A stretch of 64,000 nucleotides of DNA from Chryseobacterium hagamense (lineage in GTDB: Bacteria > Bacteroidota > Bacteroidia > Flavobacteriales > Weeksellaceae): assembly GCF_007991455.1 (NCBI RefSeq), contig NZ_BJYJ01000002.1:310001-374000 (forward strand), in the 5' to 3' direction. A program made the position numbers and the translations under genes. Below are positions 43,889 to 53,521 of this stretch, one piece after another. The notes under the pieces were generated by a model that worked only from the letters and a program-made list of their open reading frames with translations, ran no database searches and was not told the origin of the DNA. The first letter of the stretch is position 1. Every line of letters begins with the position of its first letter.

Positions 43889-44078
43889 GTGGAATGGCAG
43901 ATGATACTTATCCATAACAAACAAATGTTGTAGACCTGTTTGTGGAAAACTTATTTTAAATTTAATTTTTTTAATTATTTGATTTTTAGATATTTAATTA
44001 TGGATGTTTTCATCCGAATAAATCGATTGAAAGTTATCCACACACTTATTCCCCGAGTTATCCACAAAGTTATCCACA
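43889..44078. other. DnaA-box cluster with AT-rich stretch, candidate oriC
   Basis: Three exact TTATCCACA boxes at 44034, 44058 and 44070, and a degenerate TTATTCCCC at 44046, give four sites at exact 12-bp steps. TTATCCATA lies at 43908 and TTTTCCACA on the minus strand at 43941-43949. Between them, 43950-44000 is almost pure A/T, fit for an unwinding element. This 438-bp gap (43778-44215) has no ORF. No dnaA or dnaN gene is near. The box match is direct; origin function is inference. Confidence 0.6.
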
Positions 44079-44215
44079 ATGTACCGGCGTGAAATTCCAA
44101 AATGGAGTATTATAAAGACGGTCTTTTTTCGTGGGATAAAAATTTGCAGGGACCGTGAGTCCCGTATTGCTGTTTTTTGTATTTTTATGTTGAATTAAAT
44201 ACCTACAGAATTTTA

Positions 44216-46078
44216 ATGAAGAGAATTATTTTGGGCGTTGTGCTTTTGGCTTCATGGCAGCTTTCCGCGCAGGAACTGTATATGCCGAGAAATATTAAAA
44301 AAGCCTACGAAAACGGGACCCGTGACCGGTCGGGCGTTCCGGGAAAAAACTATTGGCAGAATAAGGGGATGTATAATGTAGAGGTAAAAGTAGATGCCAA
44401 TTCGAAAATCGTTTCGGGAAAAGAAACAATTGTTTATACCAATAACAGTCCGAATGCCCTTAACGACCTGGCCATACGGTTCGTTAATAATCTCCATAAG
44501 CCCCAGGCTCCGAGATCAGGAGTGGTTTCCAAAGATTTCCTCTCTTCAGGATTGCATATCAAATCCTTTGTTGTGAACGGTGAAAAATACATGGTGAACA
44601 GCGACGATTGGGGAACGGTAGAAAAAGTAAAACTGAATACGGCTTTAAAATCCAAAGCCAAAGCGGAGGTGAAGATAGAATGGGAATATCCTCTGTCTGT
44701 ACAGAGCGGCCGGGAAGGGCAGATTGATCCTGAAACATTTTATGTCGCTTATTCGTTCCCGAGAATTTCGGTGTACGACGATTACAACGGCTGGGATATG
44801 CTTCCGCACTCCGACCGGCAGGAATTTTATAATGATTTCAATGATTACAGCTTTGCGATTACCGCTCCGAAGAATTATGTAGTCTGGGCAACCGGCGATT
44901 TCCTGAATCCCGAGGCCGTGCTTCAGCCGGAATACCTGAAACGTTACAAATCTTCTCTGAAAAGCGATAAAGTCATCCGGATTGCCGACGAGCACGAAAT
45001 GAAATCCGGAAAAGTTACCAGACCGAACAAATGGAATGTATGGAAATTCAAAGCCAGCCACATTACCGATTTCTGTTTTGCCTTAAGCAACCATTACGTC
45101 TGGGATGGGGCCAGTGTGCAGCTGAAAACGAAAAGGGCGAGCGTTCAGGCAGGATATAAAAACGGGGCTAAAGATTTTGAGCATTATGTGGAATGGATGC
45201 GCTATAACCTTGACTGGTTTTCAAAAAACTGGCCGGGCGTGGAATATCCGTACAATGCAATGACGGCAATTCAGGGGTATGCCGATATGGAATACCCGAT
45301 GATGATCAATGATACCAGTATTCCGGATGATTTCCAGGATGCCAGACTGACGGCAGACCACGAAATTGCGCATACCTATTTCCCTTTTTATATGGGAATC
45401 AACGAAACGCGTTATGCTTTTATGGATGAAGGATGGGCAACAACTTTGGAATATCTGATCGGAATTGATGAGAACGGCGAAGCAAAAGCCAAGGAATTTT
45501 ATAAAAATTTCAGAGTAAAAAGATGGATCAATGATCCTTCTGCTGAGCAGGACCAACCGGTTATTACCATGAGTACCCAGGTAAGCGGTGCAGGTTACGG
45601 AAACAATTCGTATGTGAAAGCCTCCCTGTCTTATCTTGCGCTAAAAGATTACCTGGGCGACGACCTGTTTAAAAAAGCCCTGCATCATTATATGAACAAC
45701 TGGAACGGGAAGCATCCCATTCCGTGGGATTATTTCAATTCGATGACTACCGGTTCCGGGAAAAATCTCAACTGGTTCTTCAACAACTGGTTTTATACCA
45801 ACAACTATATCGACCTGAAGGTAACCAATGCGGCCCAGATGAATGATCTTCTGACGGTAAATATTGAAAATGCCGGCGGCTTTGCCATTCCTTTTGATGC
45901 GGAAATCAGGTATGAAGACGGAGCGGTAGAAAAGCTTCATTTCTCTCCTGCGGTCTGGGAAAAAGACCAGAAGCAGATGGTGCTCACCGTACCGGTTAAA
46001 AAGAAAGTGAAATCGGTGCAGCTGGACGGCGGTATTTTCATGGATTATACACCTGATGACAATCAGAAAACCTTATAG
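44216..46078 (+). CDS. M1 family metallopeptidase, copy 2
   Basis: 620 residues from ATG 44216 (signal peptide ending LSAQ). Zinc site HEIAHTYFPFYMGINETRYAFMDEG (about residues 382-406) with the preceding YADMEYPMM. It is shorter than copy 1 and lacks its extra C-terminal beta region, but shares the same N-terminal fold start (KNYWQNKGMYNVEVKVD). A secreted aminopeptidase is likely. It begins about 140 bp after the DnaA-box cluster. Confidence 0.9.
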   Translation: MKRIILGVVLLASWQLSAQELYMPRNIKKAYENGTRDRSGVPGKNYWQNKGMYNVEVKVDANSKIVSGKETIVYTNNSPNALNDLAIRFVNNLHKPQAPRSGVVSKDFLSSGLHIKSFVVNGEKYMVNSDDWGTVEKVKLNTALKSKAKAEVKIEWEYPLSVQSGREGQIDPETFYVAYSFPRISVYDDYNGWDMLPHSDRQEFYNDFNDYSFAITAPKNYVVWATGDFLNPEAVLQPEYLKRYKSSLKSDKVIRIADEHEMKSGKVTRPNKWNVWKFKASHITDFCFALSNHYVWDGASVQLKTKRASVQAGYKNGAKDFEHYVEWMRYNLDWFSKNWPGVEYPYNAMTAIQGYADMEYPMMINDTSIPDDFQDARLTADHEIAHTYFPFYMGINETRYAFMDEGWATTLEYLIGIDENGEAKAKEFYKNFRVKRWINDPSAEQDQPVITMSTQVSGAGYGNNSYVKASLSYLALKDYLGDDLFKKALHHYMNNWNGKHPIPWDYFNSMTTGSGKNLNWFFNNWFYTNNYIDLKVTNAAQMNDLLTVNIENAGGFAIPFDAEIRYEDGAVEKLHFSPAVWEKDQKQMVLTVPVKKKVKSVQLDGGIFMDYTPDDNQKTL

Positions 46079-46085
46079 CAAATAC

Positions 46086-46124
46086 AAACCCGGCTGTTCC
46101 TCATTGGAACAGCCGGGTTTTTTA
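46086..46124. terminator. Strong bidirectional terminator
   Basis: Perfect 15-bp GC-rich stem aaacccggctgttcc (46086-46100) with 46106-46120, loop TCATT, T tract on the plus strand; shared with the convergent protease gene. Confidence 0.9.
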
Positions 46125-46144
46125 TAAAAATTAACTTGAAAAGC

Positions 46145-47143
46145 TTAGTAAAGTCTCAATCCGGATCTGGCTCCTGAAGAAGCAACCACCGATTGCATTC
46201 TTGATCTTTGTCCCGCAGAGAACATGAACATGGCCGCATCATCCACGTAATCCATGTAATTCATGAACATAACGGATCTCTGGGTGCCGCTGCAGGTATT
46301 GTAAAGCGGATAGCTAGGTTTTCCCGAATTGGCTCCGGTTTGGGTAGGCGTATCGGCTACCAGGTCGTTTCCGCAATTGGCATCTCCCCAGATGTGTCTC
46401 AGGTTCAGGTAGTGACCAACTTCGTGGGTAGCGGTTCTTCCTAGATTAAATGGTGAAGAAGCACCCGTTTTTCCAAAGTAAGGGGCTGCGATCACTACTC
46501 CGTCATTCCATAATCCGGCAGATTCCGGGAAAGTGGCATATCCCAGGATCTGGCCCATATTTCCTACTACCCAGATGTTCAGGTAATTGGAAGGGCTGGA
46601 GGCATCGATTCCTCCGCTGGACGATTTTTTCATTGCATCGTTGGTGCTCCAGCTGGTTTTTGTAGTGGACTTTCTTACGGTATTGGCCAGTCTGAACCTT
46701 ACTTTTACATCGCCTGCTTTTACTCCCTGGAATTCAGTAGGGATTTTATTGACGTCGCTGTTGCTTCCTGCATAATCGGCGTTCAGGACAGCGATCTGCT
46801 CGGCAATACGGGAATCGGAAAGGTTTTCTGAAGAGGTCCTGTATAAGACATTTACTACTACGGGAATTTCTACCGAACCGTCGGATAGTACTTTTCCGAG
46901 TTTCAGGTCATTCTCAAATTTTTCGGTCCTGGATTCAAGCTCCGAATATTTCTGTCTCAGTTCGGCACTGTTCTGAAGGGCATTTTTTCTGATTTCTTCA
47001 GAAGCGCAGCCTCTTCTTAATGCGGTTCCGGGATCTGAAGCGGTCAGGTTGTTCTGGGCTTCCTCATTCTGGTTGGAAAGATTGTCGCTGTTGCAGGCCG
47101 ACATGCAGCCAAGCATAAGTGCTCCGAATAATAACTTTTTCAT
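46145..47143 (-). CDS. M43-type zinc metalloprotease lipoprotein
   Basis: 332 residues from ATG 47143, with lipobox near MLGCMSAC (Cys about 17). Metzincin motif HEVGHYLNLRHIWGD (about residues 242-256, HExxHxxGxxH) and the Met-turn region MNYMDYVDD follow, typical of pappalysin-like M43 enzymes. Attached to the membrane by lipid. The longer in-frame start at 47209 is rejected because it precedes the lipoprotein signal. Confidence 0.9.
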   Translation of the reverse strand: MKKLLFGALMLGCMSACNSDNLSNQNEEAQNNLTASDPGTALRRGCASEEIRKNALQNSAELRQKYSELESRTEKFENDLKLGKVLSDGSVEIPVVVNVLYRTSSENLSDSRIAEQIAVLNADYAGSNSDVNKIPTEFQGVKAGDVKVRFRLANTVRKSTTKTSWSTNDAMKKSSSGGIDASSPSNYLNIWVVGNMGQILGYATFPESAGLWNDGVVIAAPYFGKTGASSPFNLGRTATHEVGHYLNLRHIWGDANCGNDLVADTPTQTGANSGKPSYPLYNTCSGTQRSVMFMNYMDYVDDAAMFMFSAGQRSRMQSVVASSGARSGLRLY

Positions 47144-47449
47144 AGATATATATATTTTGTTACGTAGGATGAAATTATCATTTTTGAAATTCCTGTGCAA
47201 GTATTTCACCTACTTGTTGAATTATTTTATTATTCGATCAATAGTAATTTTTTAAATGTATTGTTTAATATGTATTTAAAACGTGTTTTTATTGAAAATG
47301 GTTTGCGATAAATGTTATTTTGGTTATGTGGTAATTTTATGTCAAATGAATAGATTATGTATACCTTTAGATTTGATTGTAAAAAATCCTTCCCTGAAAG
47401 CAGGAAAGGATCTCAATTGTAGAGGATGTGAGTGAATGTATTTTAAATT
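47144..47449. other. 306-bp AT-rich intergenic region
   Basis: Apart from the response regulator terminator at 47381-47411 I see no gene or recognisable element. It should hold the protease promoter on the minus strand, but no TAnnTTTG match is convincing. Confidence 0.6.
47381..47411 (-). terminator. Terminator of the NarL-type two-component operon
   Basis: atccttccctg (47387-47397) with caggaaaggat, one mismatch and AAAG loop; on the minus strand it is followed by six T residues. Confidence 0.75.
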
Positions 47450-48091
47450 TTAAGATTCGGCAAATCCGTTTTTTATTGCAAAAACAGCTAGTCCAACCCG
47501 TGTTTTCAGGTCCAGCTTGTCGCAGAGCTGATCCCGGTAGCTTTCCACTGTTCTAGGACTGCAGCACATCTTGTCGGCAATCTCCTTATAGCTGAGTTCG
47601 GTAACGGTATATTTCAGGAATTCTTTTTCACGTTCAGAAATCCGGATGCCGGTGGCGGGATCTTCATTGTTCAGGTTGGATAAAATGATTTTTGACGCCC
47701 ATTCGGGATAGAAGAAACCGTCTTCGTTTAATTTCGTTAAGGCATTCTCAAGCTCTCTGGGATGTGTATTTTTCAGCAAATAGCCTTTTGCACCGTTTTT
47801 AATCATCCTGATCACGCTCTTATCATCGCCCTGCATGCTTAATGCCATTACCTTGATAGCCGGGTGGTTCTGCTTCAGCCAGAGTACGGTTTCGAAACCG
47901 TCCATGATGGGCATGCTGATGTCTAAAAGAATGATGTCGGGAATCCGGCTGTTGCTTTCAAATTTCTGAATAAGGTCTTTACCGCTTTCTGCCACGTAAA
48001 TGACTTCAAATTCTTTAAAATTTCCGATAATCCCTTCAAGTGCTTTGGCGATAAGCAGATGGTCATCAACAATCACTATCGTTTTTTTCAT
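47450..48091 (-). CDS. NarL/FixJ family response regulator
   Basis: 213 residues: receiver domain with D9/D10 and phospho-acceptor D57 (LLDISMPIMDG), and a LuxR-type helix-turn-helix at the end (ISEREKEFLKYTVTELSYKEIADKMCCSPRTVESYRDQL). ATGA overlap with the kinase gene upstream. Targets unknown. Confidence 0.93.
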   Translation of the reverse strand: MKKTIVIVDDHLLIAKALEGIIGNFKEFEVIYVAESGKDLIQKFESNSRIPDIILLDISMPIMDGFETVLWLKQNHPAIKVMALSMQGDDKSVIRMIKNGAKGYLLKNTHPRELENALTKLNEDGFFYPEWASKIILSNLNNEDPATGIRISEREKEFLKYTVTELSYKEIADKMCCSPRTVESYRDQLCDKLDLKTRVGLAVFAIKNGFAES

Positions 48092-48873
48092 GGCTGTCTT
48101 TTTAAAATAATGTTGAGCGTAGTTCCTTTATTTTTCTCACTGTCAAGGCTGAATTCGGCTCCGATGATTTCGGCCCGGTTTTTCATATTGGTAAGCCCGA
48201 TCCCGCTCGAATTAATATCCGACCGGTCGAACCCGGTCCCGTCATCTCTGATATTCAGTTCCCAGAGAAATTCTTCCGAAGTGTTCAGGCGGATCAAAAT
48301 ATTCCTGCATCCCGAATGCTTGATGCTGTTCTGAATAAACTCCTGCGTAATCCTCAGCAGTACATTTTTGTGAACAAATCCCAGGTCAAGATGTTCGAAG
48401 TTGTGCTTGAAATCGACATGGCATCTTTTAAAAGCATTAGTATTGTCCGCTTCTTCCTGGATTAAAGTTACGATTTCTTTCTGGCTGATGTTATCATCCG
48501 TCAGCGTTTTAGAAAGACTTCTCAGATCCTGCAGCGACTGGTTGACGATCTGTGAAACCTGCTCTATTCTTTCGCTGACCTCCTGAACCTTGTTTTCATA
48601 CAAAAGCTGCTGTGTATAAAGGCTTACGAGGGTAAGTTTCTGGCCGATATTATCATGAAGTTCGCGGCCGATCTGCTGCATCGTTACCCGCTGGATTTCC
48701 AGTTGGGTAGTTAGAAGTTCCCGCTGGTGGACTTCGTTTTTTACTTCAATTTCGTTCAGGTATTCTTTCTTCCGCTGTTGGTATTTCCGGATATAGACCA
48801 TCACGGCAACCACAAACAAAATGAAAAACAGGTTGAAAAGAATAAGTGTAATTAAGAGTTCTGCTTCCCCCAT
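48088..48873 (-). CDS. Sensor histidine kinase, HisKA_3 type
   Basis: 261 residues: one N-terminal membrane helix (about 5-27), a coiled-coil linker, the HisKA_3 phospho-acceptor region GRELHDNIGQKLTLV (about 69-83) and an ATPase domain with QEFIQNSIKHSG and DDGTGF / GIGLTNMKNRAE. It has no extracellular sensor part; the 7-helix protein encoded just before it may supply sensing. Overlaps the regulator gene by 4 bp. Confidence 0.92.
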   Translation of the reverse strand: MGEAELLITLILFNLFFILFVVAVMVYIRKYQQRKKEYLNEIEVKNEVHQRELLTTQLEIQRVTMQQIGRELHDNIGQKLTLVSLYTQQLLYENKVQEVSERIEQVSQIVNQSLQDLRSLSKTLTDDNISQKEIVTLIQEEADNTNAFKRCHVDFKHNFEHLDLGFVHKNVLLRITQEFIQNSIKHSGCRNILIRLNTSEEFLWELNIRDDGTGFDRSDINSSGIGLTNMKNRAEIIGAEFSLDSEKNKGTTLNIILKRQP

Positions 48874-49499
48874 ATTAATGAGATTGAAAATAACAAATAC
48901 ATAATAATCCCCGAAATTAAGAAATAGGCAAAGTAAACACTGTATATTTCTTTATATTTAATGATGTACGTGAAAAATGTCCAGAAAGGCAGTGTTCCTA
49001 TATAAAACAAAGTTACTCCGAGATTAATGTAAAACATTCTGTTTTTGCTGAAATTAAGGATATCAGATGAGTTAATCTGCTTGTAATATTCCATAATGAC
49101 CAAGATCATGAGCAGGAGGCACCCAAAGGTATAATTCAGTGAAAAAATAATCTTTTTTGTATTGAAAAAATATTCACTCGGAATAAAGGAAAAGAGATAC
49201 AGCAAGGATAAGGTGTAAAATAAATTCTGCCTTCCGAGAGATTTTGCAGCATACAGCCAGTAGAAAAAAATAAATTCGGCAGGAATAACAAAATAATTAA
49301 AAAATGCCGGTTTGCTGTACGCAAAAAAGTGTTCGCCCCATTTTCCTACCGATTCGCAAAGAAACATCAGGATCAGGTAATACGAAAAATATTTCCAGTA
49401 CTGCTCTTTTACGCGGCGGTAGAAAATAATTGAAATAAAAGCGGCAAGGCCTTCCGTCCAAACCAATAACTCTTGCAATATTCTTTGGAATTCCGTCAT
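48852..49499 (-). CDS. Seven-helix membrane protein of unknown function
   Basis: 215 residues with about seven hydrophobic segments and no recognisable soluble domain. Its 3' end overlaps the histidine kinase gene by 22 bp, a strong sign of coupled expression, so it is a candidate membrane sensor for that kinase. Similar 7TM proteins before short HisKA_3 kinases are common in Flavobacteriia. Confidence 0.8.
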   Translation of the reverse strand: MTEFQRILQELLVWTEGLAAFISIIFYRRVKEQYWKYFSYYLILMFLCESVGKWGEHFFAYSKPAFFNYFVIPAEFIFFYWLYAAKSLGRQNLFYTLSLLYLFSFIPSEYFFNTKKIIFSLNYTFGCLLLMILVIMEYYKQINSSDILNFSKNRMFYINLGVTLFYIGTLPFWTFFTYIIKYKEIYSVYFAYFLISGIIMYLLFSISLIWGKQNS

Positions 49500-49539
49500 C
49501 AGGATTTTTAATTAAGAATGAGATTCTTTTGGCCGGCTG

Positions 49540-50088
49540 TTAAAATAATTCGGAAGTAAGGGTGGTCGGTGGGCTTAAGGTTCCGTGATTCTGGGAAATC
49601 AGATCTCCCGTTAACGCGGTACCTTTTGCCATTGCAAGGATTTTATCGCTGCCGGACGAACCGGAACTGACCGGGCTGAAGTCGCAGCATGACGATTCAC
49701 CGTTTTCATCGTCTCTTTTTATCGTTGGAACCATGACCAGGGTATGTTTTTCAGCACATTCCTCTCCGATCAGGGTATTGGCCATAATATCCCAGTCGGC
49801 AGCTTTCGGATAAGCCGCATAGTAGAAGCGGATTCCCAGATTTTCCGCCGTAGCATCAGGATCGGTTTTCTGTGCTTCCGATTCAATATCGGAGATAAAT
49901 TTTTTAAGTGTTGCCAGATCAAAATGGATGGCATGCGCATCATCAATGCCCAGCGTGTTTTTTACCGACATCAGTTGATTCTTTCTGTAGTTATCCACCA
50001 GGGTTTTGATGAACGTACAAGGCATAGTATGGGGTGCTGCACCCGTTTTTACCGTTTCAGTTTCTAAAGGATCAGGGGTTGTTTTCAT
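49540..50088 (-). CDS. Conserved-looking protein of unknown function
   Basis: 182 residues, no signal peptide or membrane helix. The middle (residues about 35-120) looks like a soluble alpha/beta domain; the end is Ser/Gly/Thr-rich and contains GESSCCDF. Codon use is like the neighbours. It lies 40 bp before the 7TM gene and may be the first gene of that transcript. Function not recognised. Confidence 0.6.
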   Translation of the reverse strand: MKTTPDPLETETVKTGAAPHTMPCTFIKTLVDNYRKNQLMSVKNTLGIDDAHAIHFDLATLKKFISDIESEAQKTDPDATAENLGIRFYYAAYPKAADWDIMANTLIGEECAEKHTLVMVPTIKRDDENGESSCCDFSPVSSGSSGSDKILAMAKGTALTGDLISQNHGTLSPPTTLTSELF

Positions 50089-50293
50089 AAACTCGTTTTT
50101 AATGAAATCTTAGTTGGTCCTGCAAATCTCGGAAAAAAAGAGGTTGATGCCACACGGTTTTTTCCTGATTCTTTATGGGGTTTTTACGGATTGTGGATTT
50201 GATGAAAAGGATTAATCTGTTAATATTATTTAAAGATTATAGTTGGGAATGATAGTTTAACCCTCTCAGGTGAAAATTCATGATGTAAAGACA

Positions 50294-50320
50294 AATAAAA
50301 ACCACTCTTTCGAGTGGTTT
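50294..50320 (-). terminator. Terminator of the 87-residue gene
   Basis: Perfect 9-bp stem aaaccactc (50299-50307) / gagtggttt (50312-50320), 4-nt loop, T-rich on the minus strand. Confidence 0.8.
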
Positions 50321-50323
50321 AGA

Positions 50324-50587
50324 TTATAATCCTGCAAATTCCTCTGCTTTTACGGCTACGGCCTTTTCCAGTGTAACCTTTAAATCTGAACAGACTTTTT
50401 TAATATCAGCCATTGCCTGATCTGATGATTTCGCTTGATGACATAATGTTGTATTCGGCAAATCGTAAGATTCGCCATCCTGTCTAAATCCATCATAGTA
50501 GTTTAATGTTAACATAGCATTTTTAACTTCAGAATGTTTCATATCAACATCATAAGATATTAACAAATTTCCAATGGTTGTTCCCAT
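50324..50587 (-). CDS. Small protein of unknown function
   Basis: 87 residues, acidic, soluble, one Cys pair apart (TTLCHQ, KKVCSD). No domain recognised. It has its own terminator 4 bp after the stop, which supports it being real. Nothing in the surroundings indicates its role. Confidence 0.65.
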   Translation of the reverse strand: MGTTIGNLLISYDVDMKHSEVKNAMLTLNYYDGFRQDGESYDLPNTTLCHQAKSSDQAMADIKKVCSDLKVTLEKAVAVKAEEFAGL

Positions 50588-50857
50588 AAATTTATATTTT
50601 AAAACTAGCTTGTAAAGAAAAGATTATTTAAATCCAGGACTTTATGGAAAACCGTATTGTAAATATCTTTTTTATAATATGCTTGTTTGAATAAATTTCT
50701 AGTTTAGCTAAAAAGTTATTATTTGTAGAGAAGTTTAATTACCTCACAATTCAAAAGCATCGTGTTCCTTGCTGAGTGAAACGCCTTTGCGAACTTAAAG
50801 ACAGCTAGTATGGGAAAAAAACTTTGCGGACTTTACGTTTATAGAATCAATGAACTT
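50588..50857. other. Gene-free region with a repeated CTTTGCGNACTT motif
   Basis: ctttgcgaactta (50785-50797) and ctttgcggacttta (50822-50835) are two near copies 37 bp apart. No ORF is supported. The rest is AT-rich. Confidence 0.5.
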
Positions 50858-50897
50858 AAAAAGTAAGTGCCGCAGATTTTGTCTGCGGCACTTACTA
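50858..50897 (-). terminator. Terminator of clpB
   Basis: Perfect 15-bp stem agtaagtgccgcaga (50862-50876) with 50882-50896, 5-nt loop, followed on the minus strand by T residues. Confidence 0.88.
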
Positions 50898-50926
50898 CAA
50901 AAATAATATATATGAAAAAAAACTAC

Positions 50927-53521
50927 TTATAAATCAGCGGGCCTGAAAACCAGTCCGGTTTCCTCGAAATAATCCAGGGTGATCCGGTCGCCGTCGTTTA
51001 CTTTCCCGGCAAGGATTTCTCTGGACAGCCGGTTCAGGACTTCCTGCTGGATCACTCTTTTTAACGGTCTTGCTCCGAAAGCGGGGTCGTAACCTTTGTT
51101 CATCAGGTAATCCACGGCATCCTGCGTTGCAGTCATGATAATGTTCCGTTTGGCGAGCATGTCATTGAATCCTCTTAACTGGTAGGTTACGATTTTTCCG
51201 ATCTCTTTTTTCCGTAGCGGCTGGAACAGTACCACCTCGTCGATCCTGTTCAGGAATTCAGGACGCAGCGTCTGTTTCAGTAGATCGAAAACCTGATCTT
51301 TGGTTTTATCTACAATTTCATCCTGGTTTTCATCGGTAATGTTTTCAAAATTCTCCTGGATCAGGTGCGAACCTAAATTCGACGTCATGATGATGATCGA
51401 GTTTTTGAAATTCACTACCCTTCCTTTGTTGTCGGTCAGACGTCCGTCATCCAGAACCTGAAGCAGGGTATTGAAAACATCCGGATGGGCCTTTTCAATT
51501 TCATCCAGCAGCACTACGGAGTAAGGTCTTCTCCTTACCGCTTCTGTCAGCTGTCCGCCTTCATCATAACCTACATATCCCGGAGGGGCGCCTACCAATC
51601 GGGAAACACTGTGGCGTTCCTGATATTCGCTCATATCGATCCTCGTCATGTTGTTCTCATCGTCAAATAAGAATTCAGCAAGGGCTTTGGCCAGCTCGGT
51701 TTTTCCGACCCCGGTAGTACCCAGGAACAGGAATGATCCGATCGGCTTTTTATCATCGCTCAGTCCGGCCCGGTTTCTTCTGATCGCATCGGCGACTGCC
51801 GTGATGGCTTCATCCTGTCCTACAACCCGGTGGTGAAGTTCATTTTCAAGGCTCAGCAATTTCTCTCTTTCAGACTGCAGCAACTTGGTTACCGGAATAC
51901 CCGTCCATTTTGCAATGACTTCAGAAATGTTTTCAGAAGTCACTTCTTCTTTGATGAGTTCATTCTGATGATTTTGCATTTCAAGCTCAAGCTTGGAAAG
52001 TTCGTCTGCTTTTTCACGCAGCTTTCCGTACTGGATTTCCGCTACTTTGGCGTAATCACCGGCTCTCGAAGCTCTTTCCGCTTCCAGTTTCAGGGATTCG
52101 ATCTCTGTCTTGATCCGGGTTAAATCCTCAGATTTCTGTTTTTCTTTCAGCCATTTGGCATTGATCTCGTTCCGTTGCTCGGAAATCCGGGCAATATCTT
52201 CTTTCAAATGGTCGATTTTGGTCTGGTTGCCCTCTCTTGAAATGGCGGCCAGCTCAATTTCCAGCTGCATCAGTCTACGGTCAAGAACATCCAGCTCTTC
52301 AGGCTTGGAATTGATTTCCATTCTCAGTTTGGCGGAAGCTTCATCGATCAGGTCGATCGCTTTATCCGGTAAGAAACGGTCGGAGATATAACGCTGCGAC
52401 ATTTCCACAGCAGCAATAATTGCTTCGTCTTTGATTCTTACTTTGTGGTGTGCCTCGTATTTATCCTTGATTCCGCGGAGAATGGAAATGGCGGATTCGG
52501 TATCCGGCTCTTCCACCATCACTTTCTGGAATCGTCGTTCCAGGGCTTTATCTTTTTCGAAATATTTCTGATATTCATTTAATGTCGTGGCTCCGATGGC
52601 TCTCAGCTCTCCTCTTGCCAAAGCCGGTTTCAGAATGTTTGCCGCATCCATGGCGCCTTCACCGCCGCCGGCTCCTACCAATGTGTGGATCTCATCGATA
52701 AAAAGGATGATTTGTCCGTCGGATTTGATCACCTCGTTAACTACGGATTTCAGCCTTTCTTCAAATTCCCCTTTGTATTTGGCTCCGGCAATCAGGGCTC
52801 CCATATCCAGGGAATACAGGGTTTTATCCATCAGGTTTTCCGGAACGTCGCCACTGATAATCCGGTGGGCGATTCCTTCGGCAATAGCGGTTTTACCTAC
52901 CCCCGGCTCGCCGATCAGGATCGGGTTGTTTTTCGTTCTTCTCGAAAGGATCTGCAGCACTCTCCGGATCTCTTCATCACGGCCGATTACCGGATCCAGC
53001 TTTCCTTCGGCAGCCAGTTCGTTGAAGTTTTTGGCGTATTTGTTTAAAGACTGATAGGTCTCTTCCGAACTGGCAGAAGTCGCCTTGCTTCCTTTTCTCA
53101 GTTCTTTGATCCCGCCTTCCAGCAGGTTCCGGGTAACGCCCATGTCTTTCAGCATTTTTGAAACTTCTGAGCTGGTTTCGATAAGTGAAAGCCATAAATG
53201 CTCGATGGTTACATATTCGTCGCCCATCTTTTTAGCGATATTCGGTGCATCCAGCAATACCTTGTTGGCGGATTGGGAAAGGTAAATGTTTCCTCCCTGT
53301 ACCTTTGGAAGTTTTTCTAAATTCTCCCGGTTGCGATCTCTTACCAAAGCTGCATCGGCTTCAGACTTTTTCAGTAAGAACGGCGAAATATTTTCATCTA
53401 CCTGAAAAATACCTTCAAGAAGATGTTGGGGCTCGATACTCTGGTTGCCGAATTCCATGGCGACCTGTTGTGCGGCCTGGATGGCTTCCTGCGATTTTAC
53501 AGTATATTGATTAAGATTCAT
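50927..53521 (-). CDS. clpB: ATP-dependent disaggregase ClpB
   Basis: 864 residues: N-terminal repeat domain (1-150), first AAA+ module with GEPGVGKTAIAEG (about 203) and IDEIHTLVGAG, the long middle coiled coil (about 400-525), second AAA+ module with GTTGVGKTELAKA (about 604) and a C-terminal arginine-finger region. Works with DnaK to rescue aggregated proteins after heat stress. Full length and single-gene unit. No CIRCE element is visible upstream. Confidence 0.96.
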   Translation of the reverse strand: MNLNQYTVKSQEAIQAAQQVAMEFGNQSIEPQHLLEGIFQVDENISPFLLKKSEADAALVRDRNRENLEKLPKVQGGNIYLSQSANKVLLDAPNIAKKMGDEYVTIEHLWLSLIETSSEVSKMLKDMGVTRNLLEGGIKELRKGSKATSASSEETYQSLNKYAKNFNELAAEGKLDPVIGRDEEIRRVLQILSRRTKNNPILIGEPGVGKTAIAEGIAHRIISGDVPENLMDKTLYSLDMGALIAGAKYKGEFEERLKSVVNEVIKSDGQIILFIDEIHTLVGAGGGEGAMDAANILKPALARGELRAIGATTLNEYQKYFEKDKALERRFQKVMVEEPDTESAISILRGIKDKYEAHHKVRIKDEAIIAAVEMSQRYISDRFLPDKAIDLIDEASAKLRMEINSKPEELDVLDRRLMQLEIELAAISREGNQTKIDHLKEDIARISEQRNEINAKWLKEKQKSEDLTRIKTEIESLKLEAERASRAGDYAKVAEIQYGKLREKADELSKLELEMQNHQNELIKEEVTSENISEVIAKWTGIPVTKLLQSEREKLLSLENELHHRVVGQDEAITAVADAIRRNRAGLSDDKKPIGSFLFLGTTGVGKTELAKALAEFLFDDENNMTRIDMSEYQERHSVSRLVGAPPGYVGYDEGGQLTEAVRRRPYSVVLLDEIEKAHPDVFNTLLQVLDDGRLTDNKGRVVNFKNSIIIMTSNLGSHLIQENFENITDENQDEIVDKTKDQVFDLLKQTLRPEFLNRIDEVVLFQPLRKKEIGKIVTYQLRGFNDMLAKRNIIMTATQDAVDYLMNKGYDPAFGARPLKRVIQQEVLNRLSREILAGKVNDGDRITLDYFEETGLVFRPADL

